A DNA stretch of 64,000 bases, from positions 96,330 through 160,329 of the forward strand of contig NZ_CABPVS010000005.1 of assembly GCF_902460845.1 (NCBI RefSeq), written 5' to 3'. Below, in pieces: positions 9,501 to 18,430 of the stretch (positions within the stretch are counted from its first letter, which is position 1; every line of letters begins with the position of its first letter). The stretch comes from Campylobacter concisus. Its GTDB lineage: Bacteria > Campylobacterota > Campylobacteria > Campylobacterales > Campylobacteraceae. Position numbers and translations under genes: made by a program. The notes beneath the pieces are model-generated. The model saw only the letters and a program-made list of their open reading frames with translations, was not told the DNA's origin and ran no database searches.

Positions 9501-11300
9501 GATGATCTCTTGGTCCGAGTCGATCTTGATGCTACTCCAGATGTGATAGCTACACCAAATGCCACGTCTAATGTTACTAGTGTAGATATTTCAGGCAGTA
9601 TCGGAACCGACTCAAATGGTAACAATACTCTTAATAAAAATACCATAAATAAAGTTGATCTTTATGATTTGCTAAATTCTGTTCACAAAAGCTCGTCTCT
9701 TGATAATACACATAGCTATTCTGAAAATTTTGCCCTATCAGCCAATAGCACTGGGGCAAATTTTATGATAAAAAATTCTGACGCCGCAGGAAACGTATCT
9801 ATTAGTACTGTAACGTTTATCGGCAATAGCGGTCTTGATGCTGATATGTGGTTTTACAACTACGTAGATCCGTCATGGAGAGCTAGAGTTGGTAACAATT
9901 CTGGTGTTTATAGTACGCGAGGAGGTAAGTCTATTTATAAAGACTATATGGAAATTTATTCCCCAAGTGCCTCTACTACCTATGATGTTGTGCAGTTTGC
10001 TTCAGGAACACACTATAAGACTTTGTCTAATCAAGGAAATATGCATGCAGAGGATTTAGCTAGAGTTGGTAGACATGGAGATAGTGCCTTATACGATGCG
10101 TCTAATCCATATGCGCCAAAGAAATTTAGAAATGGTGTCGATACAGCTGCTGGTACTGGTGATAACATAGGCTTTGCAAATGGTGTTTTAAAAGGCAGAC
10201 CCGGCAACTATACCCTTGGTGAGTCAAATCCTGTTGGATCTGATCTTGTTATGAAGATAAATGGCTGGATATATGTAAGTGCACCTGGAATATATTCTGT
10301 AAGAGCAGCAGACTTGCATAACTATGCAGAGCTTACTATAAATGGAACGACACAAAAATTTGGAAGCCCAACAACGTATATAAACCCAGCTACGGAAGCA
10401 TCATATGGTAAAAATGGCCAGTGGTGGAGTAGGGATTTTACATTTGATAAAGCTGGTTTTTATAAACTTGATATGGAGTATATGGACGGAACTGGTGAGA
10501 TGAACTTATCTTTATATATGCTTCCAAAGAGTGTAGCAAACACTTATGGTCCCCAAGATCCATATCCTTCATCTATGCTAGTTGGAGCACAAGGTAGTGG
10601 CACGCATCTATTTAGTAACAATTACGTTGAAGCACTTATTCAAAATGGACATCTAAAAAAGATAGGGACTACAAATTCTTACGAGCTAAGTGATGCTAGT
10701 AAATACGGCGAATCAAATTTTGGCGATCCAGTTTACCTAAGACAAGAAGGCGATATAAAAGGTGGTAACCTAGATGATGCCTTTGTTTATAGTAAGGGTA
10801 GAATGATAGATGGTAGAGGTGGCGTGGATACTCTGATAGTAGTTGATGATGTGGATTTTTCAAATTTAGATAATGTTAAAAAGATAAATAACTTTGAAAA
10901 GATCCAGCTAGGCAGTGCCGATCAAGCAGTATCTATAAAATTTAGCCCAGATGGTGTCTTTGATATTATTGATAGCAGAAATACAAGAGATGCAAGCAAT
11001 AGTGCAGCCAGTGAAAGTGTAAATACTGTGCTAAAAGTCATAGGCGACAGCAAAGACCTAGTACAGCTCACACATGACTTTGTAAAAGCTACAAAAGCTG
11101 ATGTTGCTACGCTAAATAGAAAACATAGTGTTGTCGGTGACATATACAACAAAGTAGATGTTACAAGTGAGGGTGATGCAGTAAATCAAGTCTATAAAGC
11201 GACATTTAATCGCCAAGAAACCATCAATGGAAATACAATAAACACAAGACACACTATTTTTCTTGAGATACAAGATGGCGTACAGGTGGATCTGTTATAA
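6594..11300 (+). CDS. Large secreted adhesin with retention-type module and EF-hand repeats
   Basis: A 1568-residue protein. The ATG at 6594 is chosen over the upstream TTG at 6567 because AAAGGA (6582-6587) sits 6 bp before it. Residues 1-75 look like the N-terminal retention module of LapA-type adhesins (VGIIAKISGKVFVK). A His/Ser/Gly-rich linker follows at about 105-125. Then come Ig-like modules that each begin with an EF-hand loop, at residues 190, 326, 458 and 591 (all of the form DxxxDGxxxxxE), and a degenerate one at 716, so the period is about 130 residues. A PA14-like carbohydrate-binding fold is suggested at about 1080-1320 (GWIYVSAPGIY). The end has a degenerate RTX element (GRGGVDTL) and a type I secretion-like tail. 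No signal peptide is seen. Its dedicated exporter is not in this window. Family assignment is by pattern only; the ligand is unknown. Confidence 0.8.
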   Translation: MQNVGIIAKISGKVFVKRNGKLIALKQGDEIFLGDEIITQSSGDTVIINFYHASPITLLEPQTIIITKELSKANFNTQGSEAQIEEDKRNFLVENEETKNKGEDDSPHNASHSSHGSSHGSSFASINGLNFDTQGHISSIIGVDGGAVVLPVILKESALAHRSISGAVAAVEQKESAPVIAAPSVRILKDIDGDGYINIAEAGGDANHTGMAVTFNNDFKPNDKVTLEIVNNGIKTTLVYKVDQAGTSVININNPSEILPIESNAINPEQKEFIIPSVTVTPNAAFSVNSSITLANGTNSYVANIATSVDTITPTLAFKKVFLGKDLNRDGVIDASENSFNPAISTPSDDAKVVLSPNMKIGDKIKLTTTDPDGTLHEKVLVKTSGNMLVDKESGESYPLISESGGNVGFNVANAVKISSSTPTNVNIQMISKSGNPGATETIAIANNNDPIAVFTLDENKDGMINLAELAKSGSAALMIDIYVPNNATAGDKIRIKVDDPASTPTSVTKTYTISSDGLTATLDGGTEIIPIENGKITIADPTNSSDPSIKRLSTTIIDGTTGTPKASSVSEISSDTVAPIKSPHVQFAKDSDKDGVLTSKESGFSPDGVKTPIKIKIPNDAKDGDKFEIDIAGSDGKTDKITIKISQNASGVYSATRDDGVPISVNNGTIETTTRLYGLTTNFTTTFTDKAGNKAAPVTDKITLDNSIKVQFARDNDGDGLIDSITTPSGSSSTQSDLDIYLPNNTKPGSSINVTISTPTIPSVTTTVKYTISDDGLTAIPSDGSAPLPIAGGKFSIPDVPISMDHSTPVRATITTPGEATTTDGVRGRLFDFGILEYIDDVKLATQIDGGVINIAKYLRAGDNEKVIQKNNFDNESKTIKEYNISLTNDEQPNIVFGVDRAPGTKLRLALEDDHGNAKILPNGQNYIDLVVGADKRVNMDFEALGIKLDERYSNIRATVLKSDETKDDDLLVRVDLDATPDVIATPNATSNVTSVDISGSIGTDSNGNNTLNKNTINKVDLYDLLNSVHKSSSLDNTHSYSENFALSANSTGANFMIKNSDAAGNVSISTVTFIGNSGLDADMWFYNYVDPSWRARVGNNSGVYSTRGGKSIYKDYMEIYSPSASTTYDVVQFASGTHYKTLSNQGNMHAEDLARVGRHGDSALYDASNPYAPKKFRNGVDTAAGTGDNIGFANGVLKGRPGNYTLGESNPVGSDLVMKINGWIYVSAPGIYSVRAADLHNYAELTINGTTQKFGSPTTYINPATEASYGKNGQWWSRDFTFDKAGFYKLDMEYMDGTGEMNLSLYMLPKSVANTYGPQDPYPSSMLVGAQGSGTHLFSNNYVEALIQNGHLKKIGTTNSYELSDASKYGESNFGDPVYLRQEGDIKGGNLDDAFVYSKGRMIDGRGGVDTLIVVDDVDFSNLDNVKKINNFEKIQLGSADQAVSIKFSPDGVFDIIDSRNTRDASNSAASESVNTVLKVIGDSKDLVQLTHDFVKATKADVATLNRKHSVVGDIYNKVDVTSEGDAVNQVYKATFNRQETINGNTINTRHTIFLEIQDGVQVDLL

Positions 11301-11325
11301 AAATTTGAATTTGTATATAAAGAGT

Positions 11326-11351
11326 AAAGCCCAAAATTTCTCTTGGGCTTT
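11326..11351. terminator. Bidirectional terminator between the adhesin gene and htpG
   Basis: AAAGCCCAA (11326-11334) pairs with TTGGGCTTT (11343-11351) over an 8-base loop. It lies between convergent genes, with A/T tails on both sides, so it can serve both. Confidence 0.8.
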
Positions 11352-11357
11352 ATAAAT

Positions 11358-13214
11358 TTAGATAGCTTTTATCATCACTTTCGTTAGTAATTCTGAAAAT
11401 TTAGCAGGATTTTCTAGACTCATGCCCTCATTTAGCCTTGCCATATCAAGAAGCAAAGGCGCTATGTCATAAACCATCGCCTCATTTTTCTCTAGTTTTG
11501 TAAAAATTTCATGGTCAGCATTGATCTCTAAGATTGGTTTAACTTTTGGAGCGTTTGCGCCTTGTCCCATCTGTTTAAGCATCTCTTGCATAGCATAATC
11601 AGGATCGTTTTTATCATAAATTAACACCGCAGCGGAGCTTGAGAGTCTTGAGCTTAGTCTTACATCTTTTACCTCGTCTTTTAAAATTTCCTTCATTTTA
11701 ACAAGCGTGTTTGCAACCTTGCTCTCATCAACATTCTCATCGCTTTTGATCTCGTCATTTATATCAGCATGTGAGACTGATTTTAGAGGTGTTTTGTCAA
11801 ATTCATTAACCATTGGCATGACGATCGTATCGATCTCTTCATCCATAATAAGCACTTCGATGTCGTTTTTCTTAAAACTCTCAAGAAGCGGAGAATTTCT
11901 TAGCATATTTTCATTGTTGCCGCTGATGTAGTAGATCGACTTTTGATCCTCTTTCATCGCTTCTTTGTACTCTTTTAGGCTGATTAGTCCATCTCTTTTT
12001 GAACTTTTAAATAGGCAAAGATCTAAAATTTGCTCTTTTTCTGCGTTAAATCCGTAAAGTCCCTCTTTTAGAACCTTGCCAAATAGTTTGTAAAATTTTA
12101 TGTATTTTTCTCGGTCGTTATCTTTTAACTTTGCAAGTTCGCTTAAAATTTTCTTCACACTTTGCTCTTTAACGGTTCGCATGATCGCATTTTCTTGTAA
12201 AATTTCACGGCTTACATTTAATGGTAGATCCTCAACATCAATGATACCCTTGATGAATCTTAAATATGGCGGCAAGAGTTCTTTTGCATCATCTGTGATA
12301 AAGACTCTTTTCACATAGAGCTTCACGCCACTTTGATAATCAACCCTAAAGAGATCAAACGGCTCGGTGCTTGGTACATAAAATAGTGTCGAATACTCGA
12401 TCTTACCCTCAGCTTTTGTGTGGATGTAAAGGAGCGGGTCGCTGCTATCGTGAGAAATTTGCTTATAAAAGTCGTTATAATCTTGCTCTTTAAGGCTAGC
12501 TTTATTTAGCCTCCAAAGCGCATTAGCCTTGTTTATCTGCTCGTTTTTGGTCTCATATGTGCCTTCTTTTTCGCCTTCTTTTGGAGCGACATAGCTTTGT
12601 TTATCCATAAATATAGGATAAGGAATGTGGTTTGAATACTTCTTGACTATCTCTTCGATACGCCAAGAATTTGCAAACTCATCGTCATTTAAATGTAAGA
12701 TGATGTCCGTTCCAAAGCTATCTTTTTTAGCATCTTCTATCTCGTAGCTTTTTGCATCAGATGTCCATTTATAGGCTTTGTCACTAAGTGCTCGTTTGCT
12801 TATGACCTCGATCTTGTTTGCCACCATAAATGCTGAGTAAAAGCCAACACCAAACTGACCGATCAGTGAGCTATCTTTTTTGGCATTGCCACTTAAATTT
12901 TTCATAAAACCTTTTGTGCCACTTCTTGCTATAGTGCCTAAATTTGCAATAAGCTCATCCTTATCCATGCCGATACCATTGTCACTGATGGTTAAAATTT
13001 TAGCCTTATCATCTACTTTGATGTCGATCCTTGGAGTATAGCTCAGACTTTTATACTTTTCATCGGTCAAGCATAGGTAGTTTAGCTTATCAAGTGCGTC
13101 GTTTGAGTTTGAGATGAGCTCTCTTAAAAATATCTCTTTATTTGAGTAAAGAGAGTGGATCATCAAATTTAAAAGGTCATTGACCTCTGTTTGAAATTCA
13201 AATTTATCTGCCAT
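11358..13214 (-). CDS. htpG: Molecular chaperone HtpG (Hsp90)
   Basis: A 618-residue Hsp90-family chaperone, the normal bacterial length. The N-terminal ATPase domain shows the GHKL motifs: [12 protein letters not shown] near residue 34, DNGIGM, and [12 protein letters not shown]. The middle domain contains [11 protein letters not shown], with the Arg that contacts ATP. The C-terminal dimerisation domain ends MIKAI. It acts on client proteins in the cytoplasm under heat and other stress. It is a single gene read leftwards, with a TATAAT -10 box at 13247-13252 and a perfect inverted repeat just upstream that may be a heat-shock operator. Confidence 0.97.
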   Translation of the reverse strand: MADKFEFQTEVNDLLNLMIHSLYSNKEIFLRELISNSNDALDKLNYLCLTDEKYKSLSYTPRIDIKVDDKAKILTISDNGIGMDKDELIANLGTIARSGTKGFMKNLSGNAKKDSSLIGQFGVGFYSAFMVANKIEVISKRALSDKAYKWTSDAKSYEIEDAKKDSFGTDIILHLNDDEFANSWRIEEIVKKYSNHIPYPIFMDKQSYVAPKEGEKEGTYETKNEQINKANALWRLNKASLKEQDYNDFYKQISHDSSDPLLYIHTKAEGKIEYSTLFYVPSTEPFDLFRVDYQSGVKLYVKRVFITDDAKELLPPYLRFIKGIIDVEDLPLNVSREILQENAIMRTVKEQSVKKILSELAKLKDNDREKYIKFYKLFGKVLKEGLYGFNAEKEQILDLCLFKSSKRDGLISLKEYKEAMKEDQKSIYYISGNNENMLRNSPLLESFKKNDIEVLIMDEEIDTIVMPMVNEFDKTPLKSVSHADINDEIKSDENVDESKVANTLVKMKEILKDEVKDVRLSSRLSSSAAVLIYDKNDPDYAMQEMLKQMGQGANAPKVKPILEINADHEIFTKLEKNEAMVYDIAPLLLDMARLNEGMSLENPAKFSELLTKVMIKAI

Positions 13215-13246
13215 TTTTCTTTTCCTTGTTTTAAAATTTTTGGCAG

Positions 13247-13252
13247 ATTATA
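13247..13252 (-). promoter_or_regulatory. -10 box of htpG
   Basis: ATTATA on the + strand, read as TATAAT leftwards, 33 bp before the htpG start. The -35 region around 13270-13275 is poor, so an activator or repressor may matter. Confidence 0.6.
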
Positions 13253-13276
13253 ACACAAAGTGATAAAAATATACTT

Positions 13277-13303
13277 AACCTTGATAGCATTACTATCAAG
13301 GTT
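13277..13303. promoter_or_regulatory. Perfect inverted repeat between divergent htpG and mcp genes, HAIR-like
   Basis: AACCTTGATAG (13277-13287), spacer CATTA, then CTATCAAGGTT (13293-13303). Neither neighbouring gene ends here, because htpG and the chemoreceptor gene diverge, so an ordinary terminator role is unlikely. The core reads CTTGATA, 7 bp, TATCAAG, which matches the HspR-binding HAIR consensus (CTTGAGT-N7-ACTCAAG, known from other bacteria) at 10 of 14 positions with the right spacing. It lies directly upstream of the htpG -35 region. A T-run on the right also makes it terminator-like for rightward RNA. Confidence 0.5.
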
Positions 13304-13423
13304 TTTAAATTAATTTTTTAAAATAATTTCAAAAAAGTTATAGTTTATGAATAAAATAATAATGATAATTTATTAAATATTATTAATTATGCATTCTTGT
13401 ATAAAGTTTATTTAAAATAGTGC

Positions 13424-13429
13424 TATAAT
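13424..13429 (+). promoter_or_regulatory. Probable -10 box of the chemoreceptor gene
   Basis: TATAAT in the context GTGCTATAATC, 32 bp before the ATG at 13462, with an AT-rich upstream region that also contains AATAATGATAATTTATT (about 13355-13372), loosely Fur-box-like. Confidence 0.6.
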
Positions 13430-13461
13430 CAAGGCTAAAATTTTTAGAAAAAGGAGACAAA

Positions 13462-15437
13462 ATGAATTTGCGAAGCATTTTGGTAAAAGTTTCAGCAACG
13501 ATTGCTACGGTTTTGGCGGTATCTATGACATGTTTTGTTGTATATACATCAAATATTTTAGAGCGCGAGATAAAAGATGGTGTGCTTACAACAGTAGAAC
13601 AAAACGTCCAGCTTGCTATGAATACGGTTAAATTATTTGAAAAAGATAATGTAAGTAGCGCAGAACTAATAATGAGTGTTTTTAAAGAGATGATTGGAAA
13701 AATTTCAACTAATCACCAGATGAGCAAGACTGACAAATACGAGGCGATAGATCTAATATCTCAAAATGGTATTTTAAACAACAACTACGATATTCTAGAT
13801 AAATTTAATAACGCTACAAAAGGCGGAATTTCAACCATTTTTGCAAAATCAGGTGATAATTTTTTAAGAGTTAGTACATCGGTGACGAAGGCTGATGGTA
13901 GTAGAGCTGTTGGTACGATGATTGACAAAAACGGTCAAGCCTATAAAAATATCATGAATAAAGAGAGGTATATAGGCGTTGTAAATTTATTTGGACGCAA
14001 CTATATGAGTATTTATGATCCTATTATTGAAAATAACGAGGTAATAGGAATTTTATTTGTTGGTTATGATCCTACCGAGGGATTAAACAATATGAAAAAG
14101 ACTTTTTCTGAGATGAAACTTGGTAAGCATGGATATTTTTCTCTTTACAATACTAAAACTGGTAAATTTGACTTTCATCCAACTAAGGCAGATCAAGAGC
14201 TAAGTAGTGAATTAAAAACTACTATGGATAATATTGTTAAAAAAGGAAAGGGTATTGAGCCTATTATAATTGATGGGGTTGACTGCATAGTTGCTTTTGA
14301 GTCATTTGATAAACTAGACTGGATGGTTTTAGGTTCAGCTGTTACTGATGATTTTTTAACACCACTAAAAGTAGTTAGTAAAAATTTCATCATAGCAAGC
14401 GTCATAGTTACCTTACTTTTGATAGCTGTTTCGATGTTCTTGCTTAAAAAGATGGTTGCAAATCCTATCGATAGACTAGGAACAAATTTAAATGCAATAA
14501 CATCTGATTTTACAATTAAAATTCCTATTTATGGTAAGGATGAAATAGCTAAAATAAGTAAAGATATAAATGATTTTATTGAAAGAATAAGAATATTAAT
14601 AAGTGATACAAAGCACCTTTCAAGTGAAAATAGCTCCGTTGCAAATGAGCTTAGTTCTACATCTCTTCAGACAGGCAAACGTGTAGAAAAATCAACCGAA
14701 ATAGTGGAAGAGACAAATCAAAGATGTAAAGTAATGCAAGAAAATATGAAAGAATCTTTAGCAGTAGCTCAAGCTGGCAAAGATGACCTTCAAAAGGCTA
14801 GCACACATATAAAAACGGCAACTGAAGCTATAAGATCGCTATCAGCGCAGATTATTGACTCTGCTAATGTAGAAAACCAAATGGCTGATAAGATCGATCA
14901 ACTTAGCCGTGATGCCGAGCAGGTGAAATCAGTCCTTGTTGTTATCAATGATATAGCTGATCAGACAAATTTACTTGCACTTAACGCAGCTATTGAGGCT
15001 GCAAGAGCAGGTGAGCATGGACGTGGCTTTGCCGTTGTTGCTGATGAAGTTAGGCAGTTAGCTGAGAGAACTCAAAAGAGTTTAACTGAGATAAATGCAA
15101 CTATCAATGTCATCGTTCAAGCGATCAATGATAGCAGTGAGCAAATGGGTATCAACTCTAAACAGATCCAAGAGTTAACTCACGTGGCAAGCGACGTTGA
15201 AAAACTATAAATGTTATGAGTGAGACGATGAATAACGCTATAGCAATGTCTGATAAGACTATGCAAGACTACATCGCAACTGGCAAAAATGTAAATGAAA
15301 TCATGGAAGGTATCTCAAATATCAACCAAATTTCATCTGAAAATGCTAGAAGTGTCGAAGAGATAGCTTCAGCAGCAGAACATCTAAACAAGATGACAGA
15401 TGCATTAAATTCAAAACTTAGTGTCTTTAGAACTTAA
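13462..15437 (+). pseudogene. Methyl-accepting chemotaxis protein, frameshifted near its end
   Basis: A transmembrane chemoreceptor of 658 residues if one frameshift is repaired. It has a first membrane helix (residues about 8-30), a periplasmic Cache-type sensor (FARVSTS-like segment, then [10 protein letters not shown] and [11 protein letters not shown]), a second helix (about 310-330), a HAMP domain, and the signalling hairpin with [20 protein letters not shown]. At about 15203-15207 the sequence has GAAAAAC where six A would keep the frame; as read, translation stops at 15210 after DVEKL. The remaining 75 residues, with the C-terminal coiled coil ending LNSKLSVFRT, continue in another frame (15216-15437). 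The loss lies after the CheA/CheW-binding tip, so even the short form might signal. It is a single-base A-tract change, so an assembly error or a reversible on/off tract is possible. The ligand is unknown. Confidence 0.85.
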
Positions 15438-15464
15438 GAACTTATCTACAAGCTAATATTTTTT

Positions 15465-15486
15465 AGGTCTAGCCCTTGCTAGACCT
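15465..15486 (+). terminator. Rho-independent terminator of the chemoreceptor gene
   Basis: AGGTCTAGC (15465-15473), loop CCTT, GCTAGACCT (15478-15486), followed by TTTT. A textbook intrinsic terminator 28 bp after the stop. Confidence 0.9.
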
Positions 15487-15579
15487 TTTTAAATTTATTG
15501 ATAAAATTTCTAGTATATAAAATCAAATTTTTATAGATAATGATATAGAGTGGGGCTTTGCAAATTTGTAAAATTAAAT

Positions 15580-16254
15580 TTATTTTCTATTTTTGTCTAG
15601 GACTTTTTGCATACTCTCTCTAGTTGCCTCTAACCAGTTTTCTTTAGAGGTATCTACTAGATCAAGACAAAATATTTTAATATCTGCTTTTTTAAAGCTA
15701 AACTCCTTTACTTTCAAAGCGTCACTTCCAACTATTACGATAGGCTGAACCTTTAAATTTAGCTTTTCTACAAGCATTTTAGCTCCACCTTTAAATGGTA
15801 AAAGCTTGTTAGTTTGTGATCTTGTTCCTTCTGGAAAAATAGCCAAAACACGACCATTTTCAACTCTATCTTTAGCTTCTTTTAAAAGTTTTATTAAAGA
15901 GTGCTTATTTTCACGCTCAACTGCTATCATCTTTGGCAGGCTCAAAATTTTACCAATTATAGGAATTTTGCCGATTTGTGCCTTTGCTATCCAGCAAAGG
16001 TTTTTTGGATGAACCTCTTCAAGGACAATAATATCAAGCATACTTTGATGATTTATAAGCAAGATATTGGCCTCATCTTTAAAATCACCAATTACTTCAA
16101 GCTTATAGCCACCAAAAAATCTTTGTGTTCTGCCCCAAAATTTTCTAATAGTTCTATTTTTGGAGTTAAAGAGCCACATAAAAAAAACCACTAAAACAAC
16201 ACTAAGAACGAATGTAATTGAGAATAAAAGAGCTCTAATTTTTGACAAGATCAT
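15580..16254 (-). CDS. plsC: 1-acyl-sn-glycerol-3-phosphate acyltransferase
   Basis: A 224-residue PlsC-family enzyme that adds the second acyl chain to lysophosphatidic acid in membrane phospholipid synthesis. An N-terminal membrane helix (residues about 8-29) is followed by the catalytic NHQSMLD box, with His69 and Asp74, and the glycerol-phosphate-binding FPEGTRS box at 140-146. Length and motifs are normal. Its start overlaps the end of the upstream SH3 gene by 20 bp, so the two are translationally coupled in the leftward pur-plsC run. The same order is known in C. jejuni. Confidence 0.93.
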   Translation of the reverse strand: MILSKIRALLFSITFVLSVVLVVFFMWLFNSKNRTIRKFWGRTQRFFGGYKLEVIGDFKDEANILLINHQSMLDIIVLEEVHPKNLCWIAKAQIGKIPIIGKILSLPKMIAVERENKHSLIKLLKEAKDRVENGRVLAIFPEGTRSQTNKLLPFKGGAKMLVEKLNLKVQPIVIVGSDALKVKEFSFKKADIKIFCLDLVDTSKENWLEATRESMQKVLDKNRK

Positions 16255-17530
16255 CCTTCTTTACCCAGCCAATTTTGCCATCAGTAAATAAAATTTTTGA
16301 GTAGTCATCTTTCGTGTCTAAAATTTCAACATTTTCATTTTTGTGAGATGTGTAAAAAACGGTTGAATTTTTAGTTGGAAGGATAGTAACGCTCACATCT
16401 GGCTTAAGTACTGCTTTGCCAAAAGGGTTGTAGGTATAAATTCCAAGTGCGATAAAAACAGCCGCCACAAAAAAGTAGCTAAGCCTTCTGCGCCAAATAG
16501 CTAATAATATAAAAATTACCGCACAAGAGTATATCGTGATATCTTTATAGGTGCTAAACTCGCTTTGTTTTGGGTTTAGTCCGATTTGTGTGCTGACATC
16601 GTCATCTTCGACACTCACTGGTAAAGAAAAGCTTTCAAATTTGGCCTTTTTTAGGTTGTAATAATTAAAGTCAAGCGATTTTTTATTTGGCTTAAATACT
16701 GCAAAATAATATGCACTTTGTGAGTTAAAGTCGCCATTTATCGTATCTACGCCTTGCTTTAAGATTGTCTTATTTTCTATATTAAAAGCACTTAGATCTA
16801 CGTTGTTACCATAAATTTCTACAACCATGATATTGTTTATATCATCAAATTTTGTTGTCTTAAATTTCTTAACTTCAAGATTATCAGCCACGATGTGGTT
16901 GTAGTTCTCATCGCTTCTAAGCTCTTTTAGCTTTGGTAAAAAGATATTTATGCTTGAACTTTGATAGTTTTCGCCATTTCTTTTTAGGGTTAAGCTAACT
17001 TTTAAAGTCTTTGCGTCAATGCTTGTTGCCTCAAGATAAAAAGTACCTACATATTTGTTGTCTTCACTTTTTACCCATTGAAAATTTTTCTTATTTAGCC
17101 ATTTGATATTTGTTTCATCAAGCTGTGTCTCAAACTCAAACTCAAAGTCATTTTGCGTATCAGCCACTATCTCAACACTAAAAATTTCTCCTATAACAAC
17201 ATTTTTTGGTACATTTGTGGCTTTTAAAAGAAGCTCTTTTACTTTGATCTTGTCATATACTTGATTGTCTGGGACGCTAATATCTGGCTCGTTTGTTGGC
17301 ACGATGTTTCGCATCTGCTCTGGAGTGATACGCTCTGGCTGTGGTGATACAAATTTTCTTGAAAAATCTTGTTCTTTTGGCGGTTTTTGAGTTTTTGGAT
17401 TTGAAGTAGGGCTATTTACAAATTTATCCTCCCTAGCTTCGTCCATCATGTCAAAAACGCTTACTTCGTTGGTATTTACAGCAAATAAATTTAGTACGAG
17501 TAGGGAGATAAAAAGAAAATGTTTTACCAA
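16235..17530 (-). CDS. Periplasmic/membrane protein with C-terminal SH3 domain
   Basis: A 431-residue protein of unknown function, conserved at this locus in Campylobacter (from memory). It starts with TTG overlapping the purQ stop. A signal peptide (FLFISLLVLNLFAVN) leads to a long periplasmic part of beta-rich character, loosely like BatD. Two hydrophobic stretches follow near residues 333-345 and 350-365 (YSCAVIFILLAIW, SYFFVAAVFIALGIY). The last 60 residues look like a bacterial SH3 domain (VFYTSHKNENVEIL, then GKIGWVKKDDLV), often used for wall or protein contacts. No catalytic motif is visible. It lies between purQ and plsC in the same transcript; a role in the envelope is inference. 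Confidence 0.75.
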   Translation of the reverse strand: MVKHFLFISLLVLNLFAVNTNEVSVFDMMDEAREDKFVNSPTSNPKTQKPPKEQDFSRKFVSPQPERITPEQMRNIVPTNEPDISVPDNQVYDKIKVKELLLKATNVPKNVVIGEIFSVEIVADTQNDFEFEFETQLDETNIKWLNKKNFQWVKSEDNKYVGTFYLEATSIDAKTLKVSLTLKRNGENYQSSSINIFLPKLKELRSDENYNHIVADNLEVKKFKTTKFDDINNIMVVEIYGNNVDLSAFNIENKTILKQGVDTINGDFNSQSAYYFAVFKPNKKSLDFNYYNLKKAKFESFSLPVSVEDDDVSTQIGLNPKQSEFSTYKDITIYSCAVIFILLAIWRRRLSYFFVAAVFIALGIYTYNPFGKAVLKPDVSVTILPTKNSTVFYTSHKNENVEILDTKDDYSKILFTDGKIGWVKKDDLVKN

Positions 17531-18189
17531 ACTAGACCTTTTAACATCTTCATGCCATCATCTGTACCTAAAATTTTCTCACAAGCACGCTCTGGGTGAG
17601 GCATAAGACCAAAAATCTTTTTGCTCTCATCGCAAATTCCAGCTATATTGTCGACTGAGCCGTTTGGATTTATTTCGTTGCCTTTGGCATCACAGTATTT
17701 TAGTAATACTTGATCGTTGTCGTAAAGGCCTTTTAGAGTGTTTTCATCAGTATAATAGTTACCCTCGCCGTGAGCAATAGGGATATTAACTACTTCATTT
17801 TTGGCTAAATTTGCTAAGAATTTATTGTTATTTGAGATTACCTTTAGGTGGTGATATTTTGAGACGAAATTTAAATTTTCATTTCTTCTCATCGCACCTT
17901 TTAAAAGTCCAAGCTCAAGAAGCATCTGAAAGCCATTGCAAATTCCTAAAATGTAGCCACCTTTTTTCGCATGCTCTTTTACAGCCTGCATAGCTGGGCT
18001 AAATTTAGCTATCGCAGCCGTTCTTAGATAGTCGCCATAGCTAAAACCACCGGGCAAAACGACTAGATCAGCATCGATCTTATCTTCTTTGTGCCAGATG
18101 ATCTGCGTTTGGCAGCCAAGTAGTTTAAAGGCGTGAGCTGTGTCTTCTTCGCAGTTTGTGCCAGGAAAAAGTATGATTGCTACTTTCAT
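17524..18189 (-). CDS. purQ: Phosphoribosylformylglycinamidine synthase, glutaminase subunit
   Basis: A 221-residue class I glutamine amidotransferase that supplies ammonia for the fourth step of purine synthesis. It shows FPGTNCEED near the start, the oxyanion and nucleophile elbow GICNGFQML with the catalytic Cys, and the C-terminal His/Glu of PHPERA. It is of the small, separate PurQ type that works with PurS and small PurL; purL is not in this window. Its ATG overlaps the purS stop by 4 bp (ATGA). The next gene overlaps its end by 7 bp. Confidence 0.96.
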   Translation of the reverse strand: MKVAIILFPGTNCEEDTAHAFKLLGCQTQIIWHKEDKIDADLVVLPGGFSYGDYLRTAAIAKFSPAMQAVKEHAKKGGYILGICNGFQMLLELGLLKGAMRRNENLNFVSKYHHLKVISNNNKFLANLAKNEVVNIPIAHGEGNYYTDENTLKGLYDNDQVLLKYCDAKGNEINPNGSVDNIAGICDESKKIFGLMPHPERACEKILGTDDGMKMLKGLVW

Positions 18190-18422
18190 AGCACGATCTC
18201 GTAGTCTTCGATGACAGTGTTTGCTAGAAGCTCTTCACACATCACTTTTAGCTGCTCTTTTGCTTTGCTTTTATCGCTCTCGTCGATATCTAAAACGATT
18301 TGTTTGCCTATCCTGACATTTGAAACGCCGCTAAATCCAAGTGAATTTAGCGCGTGTTCCACTGCCTTACCAGCAGGGTCAAGGACCCCACTTCTTAATG
18401 CTATATTTACAACAGCTTTCAT
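18186..18422 (-). CDS. purS: Phosphoribosylformylglycinamidine synthase, PurS subunit
   Basis: A 78-residue protein of the normal PurS size, with the typical start KAVVNIALRSGVLDPAGKAV and the pattern FSGVSNVRIGKQI. It bridges PurQ and PurL in the FGAM synthase complex. It lies 8 bp after purC and overlaps purQ by 4 bp. Confidence 0.95.
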   Translation of the reverse strand: MKAVVNIALRSGVLDPAGKAVEHALNSLGFSGVSNVRIGKQIVLDIDESDKSKAKEQLKVMCEELLANTVIEDYEIVL

Positions 18423-18430
18423 CTTTGTCC

